This document shows, piece by piece, positions 46,633-55,641 of a stretch of 64,000 nucleotides of DNA (the first letter of the stretch is position 1; each line of letters begins with the position of its first letter). The stretch covers positions 62,001 to 126,000 of the forward strand of contig NZ_SHLC01000001.1 of the NCBI RefSeq assembly GCF_004217495.1. The letters are read 5' to 3'. The notes under the pieces are model-generated. The model searched no databases. It was given only the letters and a program-made list of their open reading frames with translations, and had not been told where the DNA came from. A program made the position numbers and the translations under genes. The stretch comes from Microterricola gilva. Lineage in GTDB: Bacteria > Actinomycetota > Actinomycetes > Actinomycetales > Microbacteriaceae.

Positions 46633-46732
46633 TCCGCGCGGGCGTCGGCAGCGACATCGCCGGCAACCCGCCGCAGCATCTCCGTGCGCAACGCCGCGTC
46701 GGAGTCGAACACGAGTTTCAGGAGAATCCTCA

Positions 46733-47707
46733 ATGACTGAGTCCGCCGCGCACTCCACTAGCCCCCGCCTCGTCGTCGTTGGCTCGCTCAACGTCGACAG
46801 CACGAGCTACGTCGGGCACTTTCCCGCTCCGGGTGAGACCGTGGAGAGCACCGGATTCGCCGTCGCACTCGGTGGCAAGGGCACCAACCAGGCCGTCGCC
46901 GCCCACCTCGCCGGTGTCGAGACCGAGCTCATCGCCCGCGTCGGCACGGACAGTTCAGGCGACTTCGCCCTGAGCACCCTCGCCCAGCTCGGCGTGGCCA
47001 CGAACGGCATCCAGCGGATCGCCGACGTCACGACGGGTGTCGCACAGATCACCGTCGCCGCCTCTGGCGAGAACACGGTCATCGTCACCGCGGGAGCCAA
47101 CGGGCTGCTCGGCCCCGAACTCGGCGACGCCGAGACGGCCGCGATCGCCGCGGCTTCCCTGGTGCTCACGCAGGGCGAGATCCCCGCCGCGACCGTCGAA
47201 GCGCTGGCGGCCTCCGCTGCGGCTGCCGGCACCCGCTACGTGCTGAATCTCGCACCTCCCGTCGCCGTCGCTCCGGCCGCGTTGGCGGTCTGCGACCCGC
47301 TGGTCGTCAACGAACACGAGGCGCGCGCCGTCGGCCTGGTTCCGGATGCCGCAGCAGACGACTCGCTCTCGGCCGAGCAGTGGCAGCAGCTCGCGGCATC
47401 CGCCGTCGCCGCCGGACGCTGCCGGTCGCTCGTCATCACGCTCGGCTCGGCCGGTGCCGTCGCCGCAGATGCGTCCGGCAGCTGGCACCGACAGGCGCCC
47501 AGGGTGACCCCGGTGGACACCACCGGTGCCGGCGACTGCTTCACCGGCACCCTCGCCGCCTTCCTCGCCGAGGGCCGTTCGCTCGCCGAGGCCACGGGGC
47601 TGGCCGCCGCGGCCGGCGCCCTCTCGGTGCAGGCCCGTGGGACCGTCGGGTCGTACGCGCCGCGTGCCGCGGTGCTCGCCTTCGCGGCCGAGCACGCACT
47701 GGCCTAG
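46733..47707 (+). CDS. rbsK: Ribokinase (PfkB family)
   Basis: A 324-residue sugar kinase phosphorylating ribose (or a related sugar) at C5. VVVGSLNVDSTSYVGHFPAP, GGKGTNQAVAAHLAGVETEL and TPVDTTGAGDCFTGTLAAFL (anion hole and catalytic Asp) are the expected PfkB signatures. AGGAGA precedes the ATG at 46733. No ribose transporter lies next to it, so it may serve nucleoside salvage. PfkB specificity cannot be fixed from sequence alone. Confidence 0.88.
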   Translation: MTESAAHSTSPRLVVVGSLNVDSTSYVGHFPAPGETVESTGFAVALGGKGTNQAVAAHLAGVETELIARVGTDSSGDFALSTLAQLGVATNGIQRIADVTTGVAQITVAASGENTVIVTAGANGLLGPELGDAETAAIAAASLVLTQGEIPAATVEALAASAAAAGTRYVLNLAPPVAVAPAALAVCDPLVVNEHEARAVGLVPDAAADDSLSAEQWQQLAASAVAAGRCRSLVITLGSAGAVAADASGSWHRQAPRVTPVDTTGAGDCFTGTLAAFLAEGRSLAEATGLAAAAGALSVQARGTVGSYAPRAAVLAFAAEHALA

Positions 47708-47826
47708 GCGGAGGTCGCGGGCGCAGCACGTCTGCCAGCCGCAGCGGGGGGCGGCCGCGTACCGAGATCGACCGCGCGCGGGGTAACGTTCCGCCGTCGA
47801 GGGCGGCCGCTCGCTAACGTTGGCGC

Positions 47827-48621
47827 ATGGCCACCCTTCCGACGATGATCGCGATCCCGGCCGGGGTCGTCGAGCTGCGGGACGCCAGGGCCGGCGCGGA
47901 CGGCAAGGCGTCGAGCCGCAGCGTGGAGCTTCTGTCATACGAGATCGGGCGCACGCCCGTCACCCGCGCCGAGTATGACGCGATCGTCCAGGCCTCCTCG
48001 GCCGCAAGCGACGAGGCATCGCTGCCCGCGCACCCGGTGACCTGGTTCGATGCGGTGCGCTGGTGCAATCTGGCCTCGGATGCCGCAGGCCACGAGCGTG
48101 CGTACCTCGTCGACGGCCGCAGGGTGCGCTGGGATGTGAGCGCCGCGGGTTTCCGCCTCCCCACCGAAGCCGAATGGGAATGGGCCTGCCGCGCCGGATC
48201 GAGCGGGCCACGCTACGGTCCGCTCGCCGCGATCGCCTGGTCGGCCGCCGACGGCCTCGTCGGCGCACAGCCCGTCGCGGGCAAAGCGGCGAACGCTTTC
48301 GGCCTCTTCGACACGCTCGGCAATGTGTGGGAGTGGTGCTGGGACTACGCGGATACCGCGCGCTACGGCGACTATCGAAGCCTCCGGGGCGGCGGCTGGG
48401 CCGATCGGGAGTGGAGTCTGCGTGCCTCCGTGCGGCGCGGCAGCGCTCCGGACGCCGTACTGGAGGACGTCGGCTTCCGCGTCGCGCGTGGGCGCGTGGG
48501 TGAACCCGGTGCCTTGCCTGGCACCGAAGCCGCACAGGGATGGTCGGCGGCATCCGATCTGGCCAGGGCCGATGTGCGCGGACCACGGCCGATCGGGTGG
48601 ACGCCGCTTCGCGAATCGTAA
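47827..48621 (+). CDS. SUMF1/FGE-fold protein lacking the catalytic cysteine pair
   Basis: A 264-residue protein with the formylglycine-generating-enzyme fold: MIAIPAGVVELRD, YEIGRTPVTRAEYDAIVQ, WFDAVRWCNLAS, GFRLPTEAEWEWACRAGS, NAFGLFDTLGNVWEWCWDYA and DVGFRVARG. In true FGE the segment after GG carries the two active cysteines. Here it reads RGGGWADREWSLRASVRRGS with none, so sulfatase activation is unlikely. It may act like the non-FGE members of the fold (binding or sulfoxide-type chemistry). A TAACGT box 6 nt before the ATG suggests leaderless expression. Confidence 0.82.
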   Translation: MATLPTMIAIPAGVVELRDARAGADGKASSRSVELLSYEIGRTPVTRAEYDAIVQASSAASDEASLPAHPVTWFDAVRWCNLASDAAGHERAYLVDGRRVRWDVSAAGFRLPTEAEWEWACRAGSSGPRYGPLAAIAWSAADGLVGAQPVAGKAANAFGLFDTLGNVWEWCWDYADTARYGDYRSLRGGGWADREWSLRASVRRGSAPDAVLEDVGFRVARGRVGEPGALPGTEAAQGWSAASDLARADVRGPRPIGWTPLRES

Positions 48622-48623
48622 GA

Positions 48624-48662
48624 ACGAGCGGTTGGACGAATCGTTCGTTGAACCGCGTTCAA
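48624..48662. terminator. Imperfect stem-loop after the SUMF1-like gene
   Basis: GAACGAGCGGTT faces AACCGCGTTC across a 17-nt interior that can pair weakly (ACGAATCGT). It lies just past the stop codon and has no T-run. Termination is possible but unproven. Confidence 0.4.
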
Positions 48663-48759
48663 TCGAACAAGAGTCGCGCACTCGGCGCCACAGGTAGGAC
48701 GAACTGGACTGAAAGTCGCGGATTTAGAAACGAGTGACCGATCGTCCATACTCGTGACC

Positions 48760-49500
48760 GTGACTGCTGAAACGACTACCGCTGCCATCCCCGCTTCGAT
48801 CGACGACATCGAGTTCGTCATGATCTCCTCATCAGGAAGCGCGGTATCCGAGACTTCGCCGACGCGCTTCCGCTACCAGCAGCGTGGTCAGATGCTCTGG
48901 GGCGCGTACATCGGTGACACCGTGCAGCTCGGCCGTTTCGTCGGCCGTCGCGACGGTGACACGCTGACGATCTGCTTCGCACACAAGCCCATCGACGGCG
49001 GCGAGGTCGTCCTCGGTACCGCACAGAGCGTGCTGCGTCGCGGCGACGACGGCAGGCTCTACCTCGACGAGACCTTCGAGAAGGACGGCGAGGAGCACCT
49101 GAGCGCCTGCGTCGAGGCCGAACCGCTCGCGCTCTGGCCGGCGCTCGATCCGGCGCACACGAGCGAGCCGCGCCTCGACGGCACCTCCTTCGTGCTGCAG
49201 AGTTCGACCGCCAGCACCGTCAGTGAGACGGCTCCCACCCGCTTCGAGTTCAGCGAGAACTCGGGCATCATCTGGGGTCACTACTTCGGCGACACCGTCA
49301 CGGGTGGGCGCTGCGTCGGGCGCTACCGCGGCGGCGTGCTCGAGGAGTACTTCGTGCACCACGTCGTGGCGACGGATGCCACGCTCCTCGGCGACAGCGC
49401 GACGACGGTGAAGCAAATGGATGACGGCCGCTTCGAGCTCATCGAAGACTTCGTGCTCGACGGCGTGCCCGGCTACAGCGTCTGCGTGCAGCTGGCCTAG
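48760..49500 (+). CDS. Protein with two copies of a small beta-rich domain
   Basis: A 246-residue protein made of two homologous halves. SSSGSAVSETSPTRFRYQQR, then LWGAYIGDTVQLGRFVGR, in the first half match SSTASTVSETAPTRFEFSEN, then IWGHYFGDTVTGGRCVGR, in the second. Each unit is about 110 residues, like single-domain proteins often (and probably wrongly) called 'N-acetylglutamate synthase' in Bacteroidetes. There is no signal peptide or acetyltransferase motif. GTG 48760 is preferred because CATACT lies 7 nt upstream; GTG 48754 is possible. Function unknown. Confidence 0.7.
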   Translation: MTAETTTAAIPASIDDIEFVMISSSGSAVSETSPTRFRYQQRGQMLWGAYIGDTVQLGRFVGRRDGDTLTICFAHKPIDGGEVVLGTAQSVLRRGDDGRLYLDETFEKDGEEHLSACVEAEPLALWPALDPAHTSEPRLDGTSFVLQSSTASTVSETAPTRFEFSENSGIIWGHYFGDTVTGGRCVGRYRGGVLEEYFVHHVVATDATLLGDSATTVKQMDDGRFELIEDFVLDGVPGYSVCVQLA

Positions 49501-49503
49501 CGG

Positions 49504-50091
49504 CTAGCCGTTCAGGCTCGCCCGGCCCGGGTTCACGCGGGTGAACCGGGTCAGACCGAGCTGGGCGACCTCCTCATCGCGCGGCGGAAGGTCGGTTGGC
49601 AGCAGATACGGGCGCTGGAAGACCTCGTCGAGCACGAGCACGGTCTCGACCGACTTCACCTCCGGGAGTGCAGCAAGCACGCCGATGACGAAGGCATGGA
49701 TGGCGCCGACCTCGTCACCGCGGATCAGCAGCATCGCGTCGTGCTCGCCGGTCGTGATGCGGCAGGACTCGATCTCGGTCATCTGGGTGATCCGCGTGCG
49801 GAAGCTGCTCCAGGTCTGCGGGTGAACGGACAAGAACACCAGCGCGCAGATTCCAAGGCCGGCCTTGGCCGGGTCCACCCGGGCGCTGAAGCCGGTGATC
49901 ACGCCATCGGCCATGAGCTGCTCGACGCGCGTGTAGACATTGGCGCGGGAGACATTGACGCGCTCAGCCAGCGCCGACATCGATATTCGTCCGTTATCTC
50001 GCAGTTCAGCCAAGATTTTCAGATTGATGTCGTCGAGTACATGCGGCGATTGTCCAGATGAGACGTTGGCGCTGCTTTGTTTGCTAGACAT
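49504..50091 (-). CDS. Lrp/AsnC family transcriptional regulator
   Basis: A 195-residue regulator. After about 15 low-complexity residues comes the AsnC HTH (LDDINLKILAELRDNGRISM, ALAERVNVSRANVYTRVEQL, GVITGFSARVDPAKAGLGI). The RAM/ligand domain has HPQTWSSF, CRITTGEHDAMLLIRGDE and EVKSVETVLVLDEV. ATG 50091 has GGGGGA 10 nt upstream. The upstream ATG at 50103 would abut that site. It diverges from an oligopeptide importer operon, which it probably controls in response to an amino acid. Confidence 0.9.
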   Translation of the reverse strand: MSSKQSSANVSSGQSPHVLDDINLKILAELRDNGRISMSALAERVNVSRANVYTRVEQLMADGVITGFSARVDPAKAGLGICALVFLSVHPQTWSSFRTRITQMTEIESCRITTGEHDAMLLIRGDEVGAIHAFVIGVLAALPEVKSVETVLVLDEVFQRPYLLPTDLPPRDEEVAQLGLTRFTRVNPGRASLNG

Positions 50092-50163
50092 ACTGGCGGG
50101 CATCCCCCTCGTTGGTAATGCATTTTCTGGCGCATGTGGCCTTTGATTGGACAGAGTAGCGCT

Positions 50164-50186
50164 CTTTGTGCAAATCTCATGCAAAG
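50164..50186. promoter_or_regulatory. Candidate Lrp operator before the peptide-importer operon
   Basis: CTTTGTGCA and TGCAAAG form an inverted repeat around AATCTCA. It lies 72 bases upstream of the lrp start and about 120 upstream of the importer, in the AT-richer part of the divergent region. Confidence 0.45.
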
Positions 50187-50307
50187 CCGTCCAGAGCAAT
50201 CGGGGCGGTGGTGTTGAGTTCCCGTCCCGCATGCCGACTCTGAACAAGCACGCTCGCGGCGATGGCGCTCGACTCTGGTCCTGTATTTCATGACAAGGAG
50301 TTCCCCC

Positions 50308-51885
50308 GTGCGCACAAAAATCCGCTACGTCGCATCAGCCATCGGGCTGAGTGCATCGCTCGTTCTCGTCGGTTGCGCGGCGACCGCCCCTGAAGGCGGC
50401 AGCGGCAGCGCTCCGAGCAGCATCGTCATCGACACCGCCTTCACCCTCGAGACCGGCGACCCCGGCCGCAACTACGTCCCGACCGGCTACATGGTGTCCA
50501 AGGCTCTCTACGAGACCCTCCTCGACTTCGCCGGATCCGACGAGTCCACCCCGATTCCCGGCCTCGCCAGCTACGAGCAGAACGACGACGCCACCGTCTT
50601 CACCTTCACGCTCGCCGACGGCCGCGTCTTCTCCGACGGCACCCCGATCACCGCAGACGACGTCGTCTTCTCGCTCAACCGCGTGAAGGGCATGACCGAG
50701 AGCAAGGCGAACTTCCTGATGGAGGGCATCGAGGTCAAGAAGGTCGACGACAAGACCGTCGAGCTCAGCACCGCGACCCCCTCGCTGAAGCTGCCGGCCC
50801 TGATGACCAACCCGTCGCTGGCGATCCTCAACTCCAAGCTCGTGATCGAGAACGGTGGAACCACCGACAACTCCGACGCCGCGGAGAAGTTCCTGAACAC
50901 GACCTCGGCCGGTTCCGGCCCGTACGTGCTCGACTCGCTCGACTTCGAGTCGCAGGTCGTGTTGACCGAGAACGAGAAGTACAACGGCGAGGAAGACATC
51001 GACTTCACCCGCGTCGTCATCCGCAGCGTCTCCGAGAGCGCAACGCAGAAGATGAACCTCGAGGGCGGCGACTCCCAGGTGGCCGTCGACCTGAGCGGCG
51101 ACCAGGTCGCCGGCCTCGGCGACGGTGTCAACGTGTTCTCGACCCCCTCGGCGCAGACCATCTTCCTGCTGCTCAACCAGAGCGCTGACGTCGCCGGCGT
51201 GACCGCCAACCCCGAGTTTGCCTCGGCCGTGCGCTACGCCCTCGACTACCCGGCACTGCTGGAGCTGGCCGGGGCCGGCTCGGAGCAGGCGACCGGCGTC
51301 ATCCCGCCGTCGTTCCTCGGTGCGCTCACCGACGGCGTCGAGCAGGACCTCGCCGCGTCCAAGGCGGCCCTGGCTGCGTCGGGCTACGCCGGTGAGACGA
51401 TCACCCTCGAGTACCCGAACGACTACCCGGTCGGTGGCGTGAGCTTCACCCCGCTCGCCGAGCGCGTGCAGTCGCAGCTGGCGGATGCCGGCATCACCGT
51501 CGAGCTCGCACCGGCGCCGTTCACCACGCAGATCGACGAGTACGTCAACGGCCGCGAGGCGTTCAGCATCTGGTTCTGGGGCCCCGACTACGCGGACTCC
51601 GCCAACTTCCTGCCGTTCGCGGCCGGAGCGAAGGTCGGCCTGCGCGCCGGCTGGACCGCCGAGCAGGACCCCGCCGTTGTCGACCTGGCCGCGGCAGCGG
51701 AGAACGCAACGAGCATGGACGAGCGTGAGGGTGCGTTCAGCGCCTTTGCCTCGGCGCTGCAGGAGCAGGGCCCGTTCGTTCCGCTGATCGTGCCCGGCTC
51801 GAACATCGCAACCGCCGACTACATCGACGGCGTCGCCTACAACTCGACGTGGACGATGGACATCGCCGAGCTGCAGTCCAAGTAG
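50308..51885 (+). CDS. Oligopeptide/dipeptide-type ABC substrate-binding lipoprotein
   Basis: A 525-residue SBP_bac_5 protein. It has a signal peptide with lipobox LVGC (Cys about residue 23) and family segments VSKALYETLLDFAGSD, TFTLADGRVFSDGTPITADD, VVFSLNRVKG and ALDYPALLELAGAGSEQ. GTG 50308 is chosen because AAGGAG at 50294-50299 precedes it; the earlier ATG 50290 would place that site inside the gene. It heads a five-gene operon. The ligand could be a peptide, opine or glycoside; the divergent Lrp favours amino-acid-like cargo. Confidence 0.9.
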   Translation: MRTKIRYVASAIGLSASLVLVGCAATAPEGGSGSAPSSIVIDTAFTLETGDPGRNYVPTGYMVSKALYETLLDFAGSDESTPIPGLASYEQNDDATVFTFTLADGRVFSDGTPITADDVVFSLNRVKGMTESKANFLMEGIEVKKVDDKTVELSTATPSLKLPALMTNPSLAILNSKLVIENGGTTDNSDAAEKFLNTTSAGSGPYVLDSLDFESQVVLTENEKYNGEEDIDFTRVVIRSVSESATQKMNLEGGDSQVAVDLSGDQVAGLGDGVNVFSTPSAQTIFLLLNQSADVAGVTANPEFASAVRYALDYPALLELAGAGSEQATGVIPPSFLGALTDGVEQDLAASKAALAASGYAGETITLEYPNDYPVGGVSFTPLAERVQSQLADAGITVELAPAPFTTQIDEYVNGREAFSIWFWGPDYADSANFLPFAAGAKVGLRAGWTAEQDPAVVDLAAAAENATSMDEREGAFSAFASALQEQGPFVPLIVPGSNIATADYIDGVAYNSTWTMDIAELQSK

Positions 51886-51899
51886 AAGGAACCCTCAGC

Positions 51900-53021
51900 G
51901 TGGGACAGAACACCCGCGCGACCCGCGAGTACCCGGCCACGGCCGCGCCGAGCGAGACCGCTCAGCGCACACCGCCAGCGCGCACAGCGCCACGGCGTAA
52001 ATCACCCCTGGCCGGGTACTTGCTTCGTCGCCTCGGAATGTCAATACTGTTGCTCTTCGGCGTCACGATTGTGACGTTCACCCTGGCCAATCTCGTGCCG
52101 GGAAACCCGATCGTCGCGGCGCTCGGTGAGGGCGCGGCGAGCAACCCGGCCACCGTCGAGGCGTACATCGAGAAGCACGGACTCGACCAGCCGCTGCCCG
52201 TGCAGTACCTCAACTACCTCGTCAACCTGTTCCAGGGCGACATGGGTGTTTCGCTGCGCACAGGGCAGCCGGTGGCATCCGATCTGGCCAAGGCCGTTCC
52301 CGCCACCATCGAGGTCGCCATCGGCGCGATCATCGTCAGCCTCGCCGTCGGTGTTGCGCTCGGTGCGCTCGCCGCCTACCGCCGCGGCAAGATGAGCGAC
52401 CAGGTCGTGCGCGTCGTCTCGTTGCTCGGCCTCAGCATCCCGACGTTCTGGATGGCCCTGGTCGCGTTCAACATCTTCTTCCTGCAGCTGGGCATCGCGC
52501 CGGGGTCGGGGCGGCTCTCGCCGATCCTGGCCCCGCCGCCGACGGTGACCGGGCTCTACACGGTCGACGCGCTGCTCGCCGGGCAGTGGGTGACGTTCAT
52601 GGATGCCATGGCCCACCTGATGCTGCCCGTGTTCGTGCTCTCGCTGTTCACGATCGGCCTGCTCACCCGCTTCGTGCGCACCTCGGTGCTCGAGGTGCTG
52701 GATGCCGACTACATCCGTGCCGGGCGGGCCAAGGGGCTCACCGGCCCGCGGATGCTGTTCGGGTACACGCTGCGCGGGGCATCGCTGCCGATTCTGACGA
52801 TCGTCGGCCTGGCCTTCGGCTCGCTGCTCTCCGGCACCGTGCTGGTCGAGGCGGTCTTCGCCTGGCCCGGCCTCGGCAGCTACGCCTACAACTCCGCGAC
52901 CAGCCTCGACCTGCCGGGGGTGATGGGCGTCGGACTCGTCGTCGGCGTCATCTACCTGGGCATCAACTTCGCCGTTGACATCCTCTACGGCGTGCTCGAC
53001 CCGAGGGTGAGACTCGCATGA
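51900..53021 (+). CDS. DppB/OppB-type ABC permease
   Basis: A 373-residue permease. After a basic, Thr/Pro/Arg-rich tail of ~38 residues it has RRLGMSILLLFGVTIVTFTL, NLVPGNPIVAALG, LGLDQPLPVQYLNY-like wording (HGLDQPLPVQYLNYLVNLFQ) and a C-terminal coupling loop (DADYIRAGRAKGL) with VEAVFAWPGLGSYAYNS. The start is GTG 51900 with AAGGA 9 nt upstream. It overlaps the next permease gene by 4 bases. It pairs with the DppC-type subunit. Confidence 0.92.
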   Translation: MGQNTRATREYPATAAPSETAQRTPPARTAPRRKSPLAGYLLRRLGMSILLLFGVTIVTFTLANLVPGNPIVAALGEGAASNPATVEAYIEKHGLDQPLPVQYLNYLVNLFQGDMGVSLRTGQPVASDLAKAVPATIEVAIGAIIVSLAVGVALGALAAYRRGKMSDQVVRVVSLLGLSIPTFWMALVAFNIFFLQLGIAPGSGRLSPILAPPPTVTGLYTVDALLAGQWVTFMDAMAHLMLPVFVLSLFTIGLLTRFVRTSVLEVLDADYIRAGRAKGLTGPRMLFGYTLRGASLPILTIVGLAFGSLLSGTVLVEAVFAWPGLGSYAYNSATSLDLPGVMGVGLVVGVIYLGINFAVDILYGVLDPRVRLA

Positions 53022-53917
53022 CGCAGCTTTCGCTGAAACAGCCTGCACTGAAGCAGCCTGCGCTGAAACGCCGCTGGCTGAACATCCCATCCGCCTGGGT
53101 GACGCCGCTCGGTGTGATCGGTGCCGTCATCGCGGCCTTCTGGGTGGTCGTGGCGTTCACCGCACCGCTCTGGGTGCCATACGACCCGCTCGCGCAGACG
53201 CTCCCGCGCCTGCAGCCGCCAGGGATCGACACGCTCATGGGCACCGATGCGCTCGGGCGCGACATCTTCTCGCGCCTCATGACGGGTGCGAGCGTCACGA
53301 TCCCGCTCGCCCTGCTGCTCGTGGTGATGTCGATGCTCGTCGGCACCCTGGTCGGCGCGATCGCCGGCTACTTCGGCAAGTGGGTCGACGAGGTACTGAT
53401 GCGCATCACCGACCTGGTGATGGCGTTCCCCACCGTCATCCTGGCCATGGTCGTCGCGGCATCCCTCGGGCCGTCGCTGTTCAATGCGGTCATCGCCGCC
53501 TTCGTCGTCTCGTGGCCGCAGTACGCCAGGATGACGCGCAGCATCGTGCTCGGCCTGCGCGGCCAGAACTACGTGATGGCTGGCCGTCTGCTCGGCTTCT
53601 CGCCATTCAAGACGTTGCGGGTCGACATCGCCCCCAACGTCGTCGGCCCGATCCTGGTCCTGGCCAGCCTCGACGTCGGCACGGCGATCCTGCTGCTCTC
53701 CGGCCTCTCCTTCCTCGGCCTCGGCGCCCAGCCGCCGACCCCGGAGTGGGGCTCGATGATCTCGGCGGCCATGGAGAACTTCGACGCCTGGTGGATCGGC
53801 GTGTTCCCCGGTCTCGCCATCCTCACCGTGGTGATGGCGTTCAACTTCGTCGGTGACTCGCTGCGCGACATCTTCGACCCGACGTCCCAGATGAGCCGAG
53901 TGGGGGCACGCGCGTGA
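53018..53917 (+). CDS. DppC/OppC-type ABC permease
   Basis: A 299-residue permease with PYDPLAQTLPRLQPPG, LMGTDALGRDIFSRLMTGA, the coupling loop YVMAGRLLGFSPFKTLRVDI and FLGLGAQPPTPEWGSMI, as in the DppC family. The N-terminal tail (SLKQPALKQPALKRR) is coded by a short 15-bp tandem repeat (53033-53062), much like the exporter permease at 8368. The ATG overlaps the DppB stop, and its end overlaps the first ATPase. Confidence 0.92.
   Translation: MTQLSLKQPALKQPALKRRWLNIPSAWVTPLGVIGAVIAAFWVVVAFTAPLWVPYDPLAQTLPRLQPPGIDTLMGTDALGRDIFSRLMTGASVTIPLALLLVVMSMLVGTLVGAIAGYFGKWVDEVLMRITDLVMAFPTVILAMVVAASLGPSLFNAVIAAFVVSWPQYARMTRSIVLGLRGQNYVMAGRLLGFSPFKTLRVDIAPNVVGPILVLASLDVGTAILLLSGLSFLGLGAQPPTPEWGSMISAAMENFDAWWIGVFPGLAILTVVMAFNFVGDSLRDIFDPTSQMSRVGARA
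53033..53062 (+). repeat. 15-bp tandem repeat in the DppC N-terminus
   Basis: CTGAAACAGCCTGCA is followed by CTGAAGCAGCCTGCG and a partial third unit (CTGAAACG). The repeat encodes the LKQPA units and keeps the reading frame. Confidence 0.8.
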
Positions 53918-54792
53918 GCACGATGGAAATGACCGCGGATGCCGTGGCAGTCGGCACAACGCCGGTGCTCAGCATCACGGGCCTCACGATCGGGATCGGG
54001 CCGCGCAAGGCACCGAAGCCGATCGTCACCGGCATCGACCTCGACCTCACCCCCGGCCGCATCCAGGGCCTGGCGGGGGAGTCGGGATCGGGCAAGACCG
54101 TGTCATCGCTGGCGATCCTCGGGCTGCTGCCGGCCAACGCCGTGGTCGGCGGCTCGATCACGCTCGGCGGCGCCGAGGGCCCGATCGAGCTCATCGGCAT
54201 GGGCAGGCGCCAGCTGAACACCATTCGAGGCCGTCGCATCGCGATGATCTTCCAGGACCCGTCGTCGAGCCTGCACCCGCAGCTCACGATCGGATCCCAG
54301 CTGACCGATCACGTGCGCACGCACATGAAGCTCGGCAGGGCGCAGGCGCACGCACACGCGATCGAGTTGCTCGAACGCGTGCGCGTGCCGGACGCCGAGG
54401 AGGCGCTCGGGCGCTACCCGCACCAGTTCTCCGGCGGCCAGCGTCAGCGCATCGCCATCGCGATCGCCCTCGCCTGCGACCCGGCTGTGTTGCTCGCCGA
54501 CGAGCCGACGACGGCCCTCGACGTCACCGTGCAGGCCGGCATCCTGCACCTGCTGCGCGACCTCGCCACCGAGCGGCAGCTCGCCGTGCTGCTGGTCACG
54601 CACGACCTGGGCGTCATGAGCGCCATCGCCGACGACGTCGCGGTCATGCGGCACGGCGCCATCGTCGAGGCCGGTTCGCGGGAGCAGATCTTCGGCAGCC
54701 CGCAGCACGACTACACCCGCGAGCTGCTGGCGTCGCTGCCGAGCGCGCAGACCCTGCCCGCCGCACTGGCGAATGAGGAGGATGCCCGATGA
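53914..54792 (+). CDS. DppD-type ABC ATPase
   Basis: A 292-residue ATPase. It has the Walker A GESGSGKTVSSLAILG, MIFQDPSSSLHPQLTIGSQL (Q-loop), the signature FSGGQRQRIAIAIALA, the Walker B VLLADEPTTALDVTVQ and the switch VTHDLGVMSAIADDV. The C-terminus (GSPQHDYTRELLASLP) is the family's typical ending, but the Cys-rich iron-sulfur tail of some members is absent. The GTG start overlaps the permease stop. Confidence 0.92.
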   Translation: MSTMEMTADAVAVGTTPVLSITGLTIGIGPRKAPKPIVTGIDLDLTPGRIQGLAGESGSGKTVSSLAILGLLPANAVVGGSITLGGAEGPIELIGMGRRQLNTIRGRRIAMIFQDPSSSLHPQLTIGSQLTDHVRTHMKLGRAQAHAHAIELLERVRVPDAEEALGRYPHQFSGGQRQRIAIAIALACDPAVLLADEPTTALDVTVQAGILHLLRDLATERQLAVLLVTHDLGVMSAIADDVAVMRHGAIVEAGSREQIFGSPQHDYTRELLASLPSAQTLPAALANEEDAR

Positions 54793-55631
54793 GCGCGTTG
54801 CTGAACGTCGACGATCTCGTCGTCGAGTACCACGGGACGTCGGTCGTCCGCGCCGTCGACGGCGTCTCGCTGTCGATCGCCCCCGGCGAGGTTCTCGCCC
54901 TCGTCGGCGAGAGCGGCTGCGGCAAGTCCAGCCTCGCTCGCGCGGTCGTCGGCATGGAGAAGCCTCACTCCGGCAGCGTGCGCTACCGCGGCAACACGGT
55001 GCCGCTGCTCGGCGTGCGGCGCAGGGACAAAGCGTTCACCTCGATCCAGATGGTGTTCCAGGACCCCAACTCCTCGCTGAACCCGCGCATCAAGGTCGGC
55101 GCGCAGATCACGGAGGGAATCAGGACGGCGCTCGCCCGCGGCGAGGCCGGCTCGTCGCCGGAGGAGTGGTTGGAGCGCGTCGGCCTGCCGACCGCGATGG
55201 TCTCCCGTTACGCGCACGAGCTCTCCGGAGGCCAGCGCCAGCGCGTCGCGATCGCCAGGGCGCTCGCCGCGCGGCCGGAGCTCCTCGTCGCCGACGAGCC
55301 GATCTCGGCGCTCGACGCCTCGAGCCAGGCCTCGGTCGCCGACATGATGCGCCGTCTGGCGTTGGATGCCGGTGCCGGCCTGCTGTTCATCTCGCACGAC
55401 CTCGCGATCGTGCGACTGATCGCCGACCGCACCGTTGTGATGTATCGCGGCGCGATCGTGGAGTCCGGTGCATCGGAGCGCATTTGGGACGAGCCGGCGC
55501 ACCCGTACACGCAGGCGCTGCTCGCCGCGATCCCGGAGCCGGACGGGCGGGGCATGCTGCCAGCAGCGCCGGCCGCCGAGGCGCCGCTGTCGTGGCGCAC
55601 GCCGGTGCCGACCGCGCTCGACCGCGTCTGA
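54789..55631 (+). CDS. DppF-type ABC ATPase
   Basis: A 280-residue ATPase. It has the Walker A GESGCGKSSLARAVVG, MVFQDPNSSLNPRIKVGAQI, the signature LSGGQRQRVAIARAL, the Walker B LLVADEPISALDASSQ and FISHDLAIVRLIADR. It forms the heterodimeric motor with the preceding ATPase, with which it overlaps as ATGA. A strong intrinsic terminator follows 10 bases after its stop and ends the operon. Confidence 0.92.
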   Translation: MSALLNVDDLVVEYHGTSVVRAVDGVSLSIAPGEVLALVGESGCGKSSLARAVVGMEKPHSGSVRYRGNTVPLLGVRRRDKAFTSIQMVFQDPNSSLNPRIKVGAQITEGIRTALARGEAGSSPEEWLERVGLPTAMVSRYAHELSGGQRQRVAIARALAARPELLVADEPISALDASSQASVADMMRRLALDAGAGLLFISHDLAIVRLIADRTVVMYRGAIVESGASERIWDEPAHPYTQALLAAIPEPDGRGMLPAAPAAEAPLSWRTPVPTALDRV

Positions 55632-55641
55632 GCGACAAGCG

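Noticed and set aside
47827-48621. Functional formylglycine-generating enzyme for the sulfatase
   Set aside because: The segment that holds the two active cysteines in FGE contains none here.
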